Positions 1-6,912 of a DNA stretch of 10,472 nucleotides are shown in pieces (within the stretch, counting starts at the first letter, position 1; each line of letters begins with the position of its first letter). Both the position numbers and the translations under genes were made by a program. Origin of the DNA: an uncultured Prevotella sp. (GTDB lineage Bacteria; Bacteroidota; Bacteroidia; Bacteroidales; Bacteroidaceae); contig URFI01000065.1 in assembly GCA_900547085.1 (NCBI GenBank), forward strand, positions 1 through 10,472, written 5' to 3'. The notes under the pieces are model-generated. The model made no database searches, was not told the DNA's origin, and saw only the letters and a program-made list of their open reading frames with translations.

Positions 1-732
1 GATGAGTCCATTGCCCGCATAAACCAAGTCTTGCGTACTCTCACCAAAACCACTAGTCGCATAGACATATCCCGTGATGGTTCTGGAACTTTGTTGAGAG
101 AGCAGGCTCTTGAGGTAGTTGTACTTTCCAATCAGAGCATCACTGGCCGAGAGGTTGAAGATGATGTCGGCACCTGCCAATGCCAACGTATTACTTGGGG
201 GAACAGGTGCCCACACGTCCTCACATATTTCTACACCGAATTGCACACCGTCGGCAGTAACGAAGATTTTGGGATCTGGGCTCACCACGATGTTCTGTCC
301 GGCATAATGTATGGTTGTTTCCTTCAAATCTTGTGAAGATGCAAACCATCTCTTCTCATAAAACTCACTGTAATCGGGCAGGTAGGTCTTTGGAATCACG
401 CCAATGATCTGTCCTTGCTGAATAACCATACCGCAATTCAAGAGCAAATCACCGACAATGATAGGCAGTCCTACGATGACAATGACGTCCAACTTTCGCG
501 TGAAGTCCAGCAAATGAAGTACAGAAGCTTCTGACGCATCTAATAAAAGATTCTGTTGAAACAAGTCCTGACATGTGTAAGAAGTGATGCCCAACTCAGG
601 AAAGACGATGATTTCGACACCCTGTTCTTCAGCCTGAGCAATCTGTGCTTCAGTTTGCTCGACATTGTACTTGCAGTCAGCCACCTTGACCAGTGGTACC
701 GCACATGCTACTTTAATAAATCCTGTTTTCAT
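1..732 (-). CDS. nadE: Glutamine-dependent NAD+ synthetase, N-terminal glutaminase part (3' end beyond window)
   Basis: The first 244 codons of a gene that runs off the left edge. They encode the nitrilase-type glutaminase domain of a two-domain NAD+ synthetase, which releases ammonia from glutamine so the missing C-terminal ATP-dependent domain can amidate deamido-NAD+ in the cytoplasm. The catalytic triad is visible: Glu46 in FPELGITSYTCQDLF, Lys115 in PKTYLPDYSEFYEKRWF and Cys170 in VEICEDVW. These match Glu52/Lys121/Cys176 of the well-studied mycobacterial enzyme with a constant offset of six. The context around the lysine and the CQDLF motif distinguish it from a stand-alone nitrilase. 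The ATG at 730-732 is the natural start; an A/T-rich leader without a clear Shine-Dalgarno precedes it. It lies 209 bases after the DUF2027-Smr gene, so it may have its own promoter, but I see no convincing Bacteroidetes -33/-7 pair. Confidence 0.93.
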   Translation of the reverse strand, partial: MKTGFIKVACAVPLVKVADCKYNVEQTEAQIAQAEEQGVEIIVFPELGITSYTCQDLFQQNLLLDASEASVLHLLDFTRKLDVIVIVGLPIIVGDLLLNCGMVIQQGQIIGVIPKTYLPDYSEFYEKRWFASSQDLKETTIHYAGQNIVVSPDPKIFVTADGVQFGVEICEDVWAPVPPSNTLALAGADIIFNLSASDALIGKYNYLKSLLSQQSSRTITGYVYATSGFGESTQDLVYAGNGLI

Positions 733-825
733 ATTGTATTAATTAAAGTTGTTCATATTATTTGACCAGAGAAAGTGGAGGCAAGTGAAGTTTATGAGCA
801 AATTCGTTTTTATTGGAAAGAGTAA

Positions 826-872
826 TGTCTGTTTACTCCCATTAACTCCCCTCGTAACTCCTGTTAACTCCT
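826..872 (-). repeat. 47-bp intergenic direct repeat, copy 1 (GGAGTTA-rich)
   Basis: This copy matches 893-939 at 45 of 47 positions (differences at 830/897 and 862/929), with starts 67 bp apart and a 20-bp unrelated spacer. Read on the minus strand, each copy holds four GGAGTTA-like blocks about one helical turn apart (AGGAGTTAAC, RGGAGTTACGA, GGGGAGTTAAT, GGGAGTAAAC). It lies in the leader of the NAD synthetase gene. It has no inverted symmetry that would make it a terminator. Its function is unknown. Confidence 0.85.
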
Positions 873-892
873 AAACTATACTGTGAAGCTAT

Positions 893-939
893 TGTCCGTT
901 TACTCCCATTAACTCCCCTCGTAACTCCCGTTAACTCCT
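893..939 (-). repeat. 47-bp intergenic direct repeat, copy 2, abutting the Smr-protein stop codon
   Basis: Second copy of the repeat at 826-872. It ends two bases from the stop codon of the DUF2027-Smr gene, so on the transcript it forms the very start of that gene's 3' untranslated region. It has the same four GGAGTTA-like blocks. Near-identity outside coding sequence suggests recent duplication or a maintained element. It could be a dispersed intergenic repeat or a protein-binding site; the window alone cannot tell. Confidence 0.85.
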
Positions 940-941
940 CC

Positions 942-2114
942 TTATTTAATCGTCACCTGCGTGGCTCCGTAACCATATTCTTGGAAACTAGCGTCCTGGT
1001 ATGGATATTTCTTGTAGCGATAATTCAGGTCGTTGATGAGCGCTCGCCTCAGCACACCCTCACCTTTACCATGGATGAAGATGATTTTTTGTCCCTTCTT
1101 ATTAGCATACTCAGCTAAAGTATCACGAAACTTCTTCAATTGGTAATTCAGAATATCCGTGGCACTCATGCCCGCAGTAGAGTCCAACAACTCGTTGGCA
1201 TGCAGGTCAACCACCAGAAGATTGTCATCGTCCCGATGCTTCATCACAAAAGGATTTCCTTTCCGTCGCTTGTCATCGTACCGGCTCATATATGTATCGG
1301 CCTTTGCTTTTGCCGACGGTGCAACTTTGGTGTGATCTTGCTCAACCTTTTGATACATCTCAGCCTTCAAAGCTATAGGGTCCACAACTAATGGTCGTGC
1401 GGTTTTATCGTTTTCGATGATGGTGTACAACAAGGCTGGCTGCTCAAAGAAGTCGTTCTCTTCGAAGGTATGAAGCTTGTAGAACTTCACCGGATCTATT
1501 CTGAATTGCACATCCACGACAGACTTCAAGATGAATGGTTTCTCACGCTTGTATGCAATCAGTTGAATGGCTACCCGACCCAATTCATTTAAATCCTCAC
1601 GACCAAACTCCTCGATAAACTCTTTTGTATTAGGCTCTACCTCCTGCGTAGCTTTCAACGTCCAGCTCTGTCCTTCTGCTGCAAGGTAAGTGAATCGAAC
1701 ATAATAGTTGCTGTCGTTCACGAAATAACATTCGAATCTCGTATGGGTCACCTCCTTGATATCCAATGGTACAAAGGCAAGATAGCAACTTAGTTGATTG
1801 CCACCTTTACGTTCTTCTACCGGAGCACGGAAGGTAATCTCCTTGTCAGCCGGGTCTTGCTCTATCTCTTCTTCCTCCTCATCCATTACAGCATGGCTGA
1901 TGGCTTGCTTCACAGAAGTAGGTTTCGGTGAAAGGGAACTCACAACTTTGCTAGTGCTATAATCGCCTTCCCGAACAAGCACCACTTCATTGATGGGCGT
2001 AGGAATCTGAAAACCATCTTCATCCTCTACCAATACGATGTTTTTTCCTTGGAATCCTGCGATGATACCACCGCCAGACTCACTGAGAAAACTTACTTTA
2101 TCACCTATCTTCAT
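942..2114 (-). CDS. DUF2027 and Smr domain protein (MutS2-like C-terminal domain)
   Basis: A 390-residue cytoplasmic protein. The N-terminus (about 1-50; MKIGDKVSFLSESGGGIIAG) resembles the small beta-barrel start of DUF2027 proteins. Residues 55-95 are an acidic, low-complexity linker (EEEEEIEQD), 105-235 form a beta-rich middle region, 245-295 a charged segment, and 299-390 an Smr domain with VDLH at 302-305 and HGKGEGVLR at 348-356. Smr domains, as in the C-terminus of MutS2, can nick or bind branched DNA or act on RNA and stalled ribosomes. There is no MutS ATPase here, so the name MutS2 would be misleading, and the substrate is unknown. The ATG at 2112-2114 starts a typical family N-terminus. 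It lies 123 bases after queA on the same strand and may be co-transcribed with it. Confidence 0.9.
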   Translation of the reverse strand: MKIGDKVSFLSESGGGIIAGFQGKNIVLVEDEDGFQIPTPINEVVLVREGDYSTSKVVSSLSPKPTSVKQAISHAVMDEEEEEIEQDPADKEITFRAPVEERKGGNQLSCYLAFVPLDIKEVTHTRFECYFVNDSNYYVRFTYLAAEGQSWTLKATQEVEPNTKEFIEEFGREDLNELGRVAIQLIAYKREKPFILKSVVDVQFRIDPVKFYKLHTFEENDFFEQPALLYTIIENDKTARPLVVDPIALKAEMYQKVEQDHTKVAPSAKAKADTYMSRYDDKRRKGNPFVMKHRDDDNLLVVDLHANELLDSTAGMSATDILNYQLKKFRDTLAEYANKKGQKIIFIHGKGEGVLRRALINDLNYRYKKYPYQDASFQEYGYGATQVTIK

Positions 2115-2161
2115 CTTATAAAAAAATGTAAATATCCAACATGTTTATTTCTACTTACCCA

Positions 2162-2184
2162 GCCAGACGTGTCCGACACATGGC
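2162..2184. other. Imperfect inverted repeat in the queA-Smr spacer
   Basis: On the minus-strand transcript this can fold as GCCA/TGGC outer pairs, a small internal loop, GTGT/ACAC inner pairs and a three-base loop. It is about 50 bases after the queA stop. No U-run follows directly, so it is not a standard intrinsic terminator; it might be a weak terminator, a processing site or chance. Confidence 0.3.
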
Positions 2185-2237
2185 CGTTTAACGATTATAC
2201 TGCTGTCATCCAGCGTGCCATCGAGGAGTACACCCGA

Positions 2238-3536
2238 TTAAGGAATCAGCAAACTGCTGTCTCCATAGCTGAGAAAACGGAAATCGTGTGCCAGCGCATA
2301 GTCGTAAATCTTCCGCCAGTCGCCATGAACGAATGCGCTGACCAGCAGCAACAGCGTACTCTGCGGCTGATGGAAGTTGGTAATCAACATCTTCACAAGC
2401 TTGTATTCATAGCCTGGTGCAATGATGATTTGGGTTGAGCTGTGCAAGGCTCCTAATTGATTTCGCTTGAGATAGTCGAGGACGTTTTGTATCGCTTGCA
2501 TGGGCGTGATGCCGTCTATCAATCCGCCATCCAACTGTTCCGTCGTTCCATCCTCTCGCATTCTCTCGTAGGGTGCCCACTGATTGACATGTAACTCGGC
2601 TTCTGATGCATCGGGATGTGTCGACAAATACACGCCCATGTAATACAAACTTTCCAATGTCCGCACACTGGTTGTACCCACTGCGATGGCACTTGCATCG
2701 TGCCGCAACAGCTTCTCCAGCGTTTGTTGGTGTACACAGATGTACTCAGTGTGCATGTCATGATCTTCTATCTCTTGACTCTTCACGGGTTTAAACGTTC
2801 CGGCTCCGACGTGAAGGGTTACCTCTTCCCTGTCGATGCCATGCTCGTCTAACGACTTGAGCACATCGTTGGTAAAATGAAGACCTGCGGTTGGAGCTGC
2901 CACCGAGCCTTTTATCTTAGAATACACGGTCTGATAAGTGGTCTTGTCGCTCTCTTGTGTCTCGCGATTGAGATAAGGAGGAATGGGCAGCTCGCCCATA
3001 TCTTCTAATATTTCGGAAAAACTAATATCTTCTGCATCCCAATCAAACTCTACCCAATGATGCGTTGCAGGTGCGGACAGCTGTAGATTTCCCTCTGCAT
3101 TATCCTCTTTTTGCTGACTTTTCCTGGTTATAGTCAGCGTAAGACTGCGTCCTTTTATTTCGTAGGAACGAGTAAGAGGTCCTTCTTTCCATTTCTTCAA
3201 ATTGCCAATCATGCAGTACCATGCACAGTGTCCCTTTGTCTGGAAAATCTGTTCATAGTCGGTTGGAGCAGCGGGTTCCATCAAAAAAACCTCTATTCTA
3301 GCGCCCGTACTCTTCATGAAGTACATTCGTGCCTGGATAACTTTGGTGTTGTTGAAAATCATCAAAGCCCCCTGTGGGAGATGATCCTTCAGATGATAGA
3401 ACACATCCTCGCCCACTTTGCCTTGATTGTACAAAAGCAATTTACTGTGATCGCGCTGTGCAATAGGAAATTTTGCTATGCGATTATCGGGCAAATCGTA
3501 TTGATAATCACTAATATGTATATGTTTTGTATCCAT
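2238..3536 (-). CDS. queA: S-adenosylmethionine:tRNA ribosyltransferase-isomerase QueA
   Basis: A 432-residue enzyme of queuosine biosynthesis. QueA transfers and isomerises the ribose of S-adenosylmethionine onto preQ1 already inserted at the wobble position of GUN-anticodon tRNAs, making epoxyqueuosine. Family signatures are clear: FNNTKVIQAR at 61-70, GSVAAPTAGLHFT at 210-222, LHVGAGTFKPV at 241-251, GTTSVRTLES at 287-296, ITNFHQPQSTLLLLVSAF at 385-402 and FRFLSYGD at 419-426. Proteobacterial QueA is about 350 residues. The extra length lies mainly at 85-180 (a poorly conserved, charged insertion) and around 305-340, as I recall for Bacteroidetes forms. The ATG at 3534-3536 starts the expected N-terminal strand. 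Only 23 bases separate it from the PAP2 gene upstream, so read-through from the bat operon is likely. Confidence 0.96.
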   Translation of the reverse strand: MDTKHIHISDYQYDLPDNRIAKFPIAQRDHSKLLLYNQGKVGEDVFYHLKDHLPQGALMIFNNTKVIQARMYFMKSTGARIEVFLMEPAAPTDYEQIFQTKGHCAWYCMIGNLKKWKEGPLTRSYEIKGRSLTLTITRKSQQKEDNAEGNLQLSAPATHHWVEFDWDAEDISFSEILEDMGELPIPPYLNRETQESDKTTYQTVYSKIKGSVAAPTAGLHFTNDVLKSLDEHGIDREEVTLHVGAGTFKPVKSQEIEDHDMHTEYICVHQQTLEKLLRHDASAIAVGTTSVRTLESLYYMGVYLSTHPDASEAELHVNQWAPYERMREDGTTEQLDGGLIDGITPMQAIQNVLDYLKRNQLGALHSSTQIIIAPGYEYKLVKMLITNFHQPQSTLLLLVSAFVHGDWRKIYDYALAHDFRFLSYGDSSLLIP

Positions 3537-3559
3537 TTATTTCTTCGTTCTTCCCTTCA

Positions 3560-4258
3560 TTAAGTAAACAACACTAATCCTCTAAATATAGCATACATGA
3601 ACGACAAAGACATCACTAAGATAACAAGATGAACGTCCTTATAGTTATACCCCGTTTGGGTGTACTGACTCGAGATGTAATTCGTATTGGCCGAGAGCTT
3701 TCGATTCACCCGACAATACATCCAATAGGTACTGAATCCAACGACGGTTGCCCAAGCAAACCCTACCAGAACGTCACTTGGATAATGAACACCTAAGTAT
3801 AGTCTGGTATAGGCATTGAGCAGAGACCAAGTGATCATAAAGAAGCTGAACAAACTACTTCTGACTAACAGACAGAGAAACAGGGCAATAGAAAACGTGT
3901 TGGACGCATGACCTGAAAAGAAACTAAAAGTTCTTGTACGATATTGATCAACCACGTCGATTTGGTATTTCAACATCGGGTCGTTACAAGGACGAATCCT
4001 ACCCACCAAAGGTTTGATAAAGGCATCGGCCATTCCCGATGAAAGAAGCAAACACAAGGTAGCAAAACCAATGACGAGAAATATCTGCATCATCGTCTCA
4101 TTGTTCTTGATAACAAGATAAACCAAGGCGATATACAGAGGAATCCACGTCACACTGGACGTCAAGGTCATCATCATTCCATCCAGAAACAATGAATCGG
4201 AACCATTCAGTGCAAACAGCAGTTGATGATCCAGATTGGTTAATGCTTGTATATTCAA
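3560..4258 (-). CDS. PAP2-family membrane phosphatase
   Basis: A 232-residue polytopic inner-membrane protein of the type 2 phosphatidic acid phosphatase family. The three signature motifs are present: K82 with RP at 89-90 (KPLVGRIRP), SGH at 115-117 (FSFFSGHAS) and R152-x5-H158-x3-D162 (TRLYLGVHYPSD). His117 and His158 would be the catalytic histidines. Hydrophobic spans lie near 34-50, 57-76, 121-145, 165-181 and 209-231. Likely substrates are lipid phosphates or undecaprenyl pyrophosphate; the sequence does not decide. The start is inferred to be TTG at 4256-4258, because a stop (4274-4276) closes the frame upstream and the first in-frame ATG (residue 28) would remove the conserved LDHQLLFALNG segment. 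CTG at 4262-4264 is a less likely alternative. It begins 26 bases after batE, so it is probably part of the same transcript. Confidence 0.93.
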   Translation of the reverse strand: MNIQALTNLDHQLLFALNGSDSLFLDGMMMTLTSSVTWIPLYIALVYLVIKNNETMMQIFLVIGFATLCLLLSSGMADAFIKPLVGRIRPCNDPMLKYQIDVVDQYRTRTFSFFSGHASNTFSIALFLCLLVRSSLFSFFMITWSLLNAYTRLYLGVHYPSDVLVGFAWATVVGFSTYWMYCRVNRKLSANTNYISSQYTQTGYNYKDVHLVILVMSLSFMYAIFRGLVLFT

Positions 4259-4284
4259 CTTCAGGATGCTGTATTAATAATGTA

Positions 4285-5070
4285 TTATATTTCTTCAATT
4301 TGACGGGTTTTCAACCACCCTTCTCTCCCATCAGCCAGACGGATGCCACGCCAATCTTTGAGTCCTTTGTCTGTGATGTCCACCTTTGTACCCTCATGGA
4401 TGACAAACTCATCTGCACTTCCATTAGCTGGTGTCTTCTTGACCGTAACGGAAGGTGCAATGACAATGGCTGCCGTCCTGTTTTGAAGATTATTCTTCTG
4501 CTGATAAGCAAAGAAATTACAAAAGACAAAGAGGACAAAGAACAAACAGCCGCCATAAAAGCCAATCTTTCGCAACAACTCGTTGGGGCCAAAAAGAAAC
4601 ATGAGCACAAGCAGCAACACCAGCACAATGGATGCGATAGCCATAACAGCCCAGTTGTCAACACTTGTAAAATTGACCAATGAGTGATACCAGGTAACGA
4701 AGAACATTTCACTTTCTGGGGTAATTTTGTCTATGGTTTTTGAGGTAGCAAACTGCAAATTGAAACGAATGTCATCGTCACCCGGAGACAGCATCAGCGC
4801 ACGTTCGTAGGCAAGGATGGCCTGTGTGATATTATCCGTACGATAATATGCGTTGCCCAAATTGTAGTACAAGTCAGCATTGACGCCTTTTTTGAGCAAT
4901 TCCTCATAATCCTTGATGGCCTGTTGATAATTGCCTCGTTTATATTCGGTATCGGCGTTCTCCTTGGTGATGGCCGAAGCTGAAAGTGAAACGAACACCA
5001 TCAACACACAAAACAAAAATGTTTTGCTATGAACAGTCGAGTTGTTTTTATGTTTTGAGCTCGTTTTCAT
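4285..5070 (-). CDS. batE: BatE, TPR and SH3-like aerotolerance operon protein
   Basis: With the ATG at 5068-5070 the product has 261 residues. It has a signal-like hydrophobic segment at 17-33 ending ASA, TPR-type helices at 35-105 (ADLYYNLGNAYYRTDNITQAILAYERAL), two membrane spans near 140-160 and 170-188, and a C-terminal SH3-like domain at about 200-261 (VHIEG-type turn followed by DWRGIRLADGREGWL). This order is that of BatE from Bacteroides bat operons, an envelope protein whose biochemical role is not established. The start is uncertain. ATG at 5122-5124 overlaps the batD stop as ATGA but adds 18 residues that resemble the BatD tail, giving a long N-region for a signal sequence. TTG at 5173-5175 starts inside DECEFERYAPGDP, which I read as BatD sequence. 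The frame stays open up to 5199, so this may be the C-terminal half of a BatD-BatE fusion. Confidence 0.85.
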   Translation of the reverse strand: MKTSSKHKNNSTVHSKTFLFCVLMVFVSLSASAITKENADTEYKRGNYQQAIKDYEELLKKGVNADLYYNLGNAYYRTDNITQAILAYERALMLSPGDDDIRFNLQFATSKTIDKITPESEMFFVTWYHSLVNFTSVDNWAVMAIASIVLVLLLVLMFLFGPNELLRKIGFYGGCLFFVLFVFCNFFAYQQKNNLQNRTAAIVIAPSVTVKKTPANGSADEFVIHEGTKVDITDKGLKDWRGIRLADGREGWLKTRQIEEI

Positions 5071-5120
5071 CACATTTTCTATTTCCATAATCGCGGTCAT
5101 GGCTGAGTCAATCGTCTTAT

Positions 5121-6893
5121 TCATATTACCCGATGGGTCACCCGGGGCATATCTCTCAAACTCACATTCATCCAATGCCGAGATAAACGTATAGTTTTGC
5201 TATCAACAGCCTGCCGTTGCAAATTGTCAGCGATGTTCTCACGTGACAACTGTTCAACTGGCATGTTCAATTTATCACTAACATATCCCCACAAGGCATG
5301 TAACACCTCATCATAGAACTCGGCTTGTTTATTTTGTTCCATGAGGTTTCTGGCTTTCTTCAGTCGCTTAGTCGCCACCTTGTTGGCTTTCTTACCGCGC
5401 ATTTTCACAATGTCTGCATGGTCTAAAGCACGTTTGCGGAACACAACCAACAAGATGATAAATGCCAACAGCGGCACCAATAAGCTCACCCAGTATTGCG
5501 GAGAACCATAGAAGAACTCATCAACACGGTGCATTCTCACCTTTTGTAGTTTAAGACCTCTGATGTCGTTAGCCTTCTCCTGTCGATAGTCAGCAACCGA
5601 AGAACCTTTTCCATCACCCTTCTTTACGTTTATCTTGAAAGCCTGTGTCTTGATTGTTTTGTAAGCATTCAGGCCCGTGTCGTAATAAGTAAACGCAATG
5701 GGAGGTATGTCATACTGTCCCTGATTTCTGGGAACCGCCAGTATGTCATAAATCATATTGCCTTCAACACCATTTGCCGTCAATTTGGTTTTATCCGTTA
5801 TCTTCGCATCATACTTGTCAAAGTCTTTAGGGAATGCAACGTCTGGCTGTTTAATCAGTTTCAGATTACCTACGCCTCCCACAACTACACGAAAGGATAT
5901 AGGTTCGCCAGCTTTCACCTCCGTGTGATTAACCGAAGCTGAAAGGTTGAATTTTCCCACCCCACCAGAGAAGTCTGATGGACGCTTAGGCAATGGGTCT
6001 ACCTGCACCGTCAACCCAGGAGCCACGATGTTGCGTTTTACTTCCACATAACCAGAGCCACCGTTGAAGAACGCTTCAAAAGGATCGACGGCTCTATTCT
6101 GCTGGACAACGATGCCTTTGAAGGTGATGCTTGGTATTTCCAGTTTTCCAGTTACTTGCGGATACATGACATACTGGCTCCACGTAACACAGCGATAGTT
6201 TTTCCCATTGACCTTCTCTACATGGAAATTTTTCTGCTGTGGCAGCTTGATTTCCTGCGTGTGAAAGCCAGTCAAGTCGGGCATCTTACCCTCCAGTTGT
6301 GTCAAATCAACAAGCGTATATACTTTATAAGTCAGCAGGATAGGTTCCTGTTCATGCACTCTTCGCTTGTTGGCACTCACCTTGATGAACAAATCGTTAC
6401 CCGATATCTTGCTACCAGCCTTTCTCATCTGTGCCTCCCCAGCATAGTCATCGTGCATCTGAGGCGCACCATTGTTCTGTCGTGCGGTACCTGACACAGT
6501 CACTTTCGCGGTTCTCGACGAGATGGTCTTTCCGTTGATGCGTGCTCTTGCAGGCGGAATGGTGTACGTACCGTTCTTTGAGGCATACAACGTATAGGTG
6601 TATGTGATAGAAGACGAACTACTGGTATGACCATTGACCATTTGAAAGCTCGACTGGCTGGATGTATATGGTCCAGCAATTACCTCGATAGCATCTGGAA
6701 TGTTACCAGCTCTAAAATCGTCTACCTCTTGTGTGTTGATGGTGTACGACAGCCTGAAGTTCTCTCCCACAGACACATGAGATGGCACCGACACGGTGAT
6801 GGATTGTGCGTTGCCAACCAGTGGGCACAACGCACCAATGAGTATGGTGATAAATATATAATTGAGATATTGCTTCATCCTTTTCTTATTCAT
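5121..6893 (-). CDS. batD: BatD, aerotolerance operon membrane protein, probably frameshifted near its C-terminus
   Basis: From the ATG at 6891-6893 this frame gives 590 residues. A signal peptide covers about 1-30 (ending VGNAQ), followed by a large beta-rich periplasmic region (31-460) with repeated Ig-like features such as KAGEPISFRVVVGGVGNLKL, one membrane span at 468-485, and a basic cytoplasmic region (486-567; EFYDEVLHALWGYVSDKLN, LSRENI). This matches BatD, which shares its operon with the vWA proteins BatA and BatB. After about residue 567 the sequence becomes RLSRHWMNVSLRDMPRVTH, unlike a BatD end. The -1 frame reads FISALDECEFERYAPGDP, which I recognise as the usual BatD ending. 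One missing base in the A-run at 5195-5198 would explain this. GTG at 6903-6905 and ATG at 6876-6878 are alternative starts. It begins 19 bases after batC. Confidence 0.88.
   Translation of the reverse strand: MNKKRMKQYLNYIFITILIGALCPLVGNAQSITVSVPSHVSVGENFRLSYTINTQEVDDFRAGNIPDAIEVIAGPYTSSQSSFQMVNGHTSSSSSITYTYTLYASKNGTYTIPPARARINGKTISSRTAKVTVSGTARQNNGAPQMHDDYAGEAQMRKAGSKISGNDLFIKVSANKRRVHEQEPILLTYKVYTLVDLTQLEGKMPDLTGFHTQEIKLPQQKNFHVEKVNGKNYRCVTWSQYVMYPQVTGKLEIPSITFKGIVVQQNRAVDPFEAFFNGGSGYVEVKRNIVAPGLTVQVDPLPKRPSDFSGGVGKFNLSASVNHTEVKAGEPISFRVVVGGVGNLKLIKQPDVAFPKDFDKYDAKITDKTKLTANGVEGNMIYDILAVPRNQGQYDIPPIAFTYYDTGLNAYKTIKTQAFKINVKKGDGKGSSVADYRQEKANDIRGLKLQKVRMHRVDEFFYGSPQYWVSLLVPLLAFIILLVVFRKRALDHADIVKMRGKKANKVATKRLKKARNLMEQNKQAEFYDEVLHALWGYVSDKLNMPVEQLSRENIADNLQRQAVDSKTIRLSRHWMNVSLRDMPRVTHRVI
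5176..5199 (-). other. Probable frameshift zone in batD
   Basis: Above this interval the batD frame is BatD-like; below it the BatD-like reading is in the -1 frame. That frame is closed upstream by a TAG at 5200-5202, so the shift must lie within it. Restoring one A to the four-A run (5195-5198, minus strand) would read VDSKNYTFISALDECEFE. I see no in-phase X-XXY-YYZ slippery heptamer, so a deletion or a sequence error is more likely than programmed frameshifting. Confidence 0.75.
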
Positions 6894-6912
6894 CCTTTTA
6901 ATCACGTGTGAT

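Noticed and set aside
31..336. Plus-strand frames within the first 700 bases
   Set aside because: They lie opposite the nadE frame, which runs unbroken from 732 to the window edge with all three catalytic residues.
826..939. CRISPR-like array or intrinsic terminator
   Set aside because: There are only two copies with a 20-bp spacer and no cas genes, and the repeats have no dyad symmetry or following U-run.
4098..4298. Minus-strand frame of 66 codons from an ATG at 4298, spanning the batE/PAP2 junction
   Set aside because: It overlaps the PAP2 gene in another frame, and the conserved PAP2 N-terminus is fully accounted for by the TTG start at 4258. No sign of a PAP2 frameshift was found.
5176..5199. 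Programmed -1 ribosomal frameshifting as the cause of the batD/batE frame change
   Set aside because: No in-phase X-XXY-YYZ heptamer is present (codons are AGC AAA ACT ATA CGT TTA), and Lys-tRNA slipping from AAA to CAA would mispair. I also saw no strong downstream hairpin by eye.
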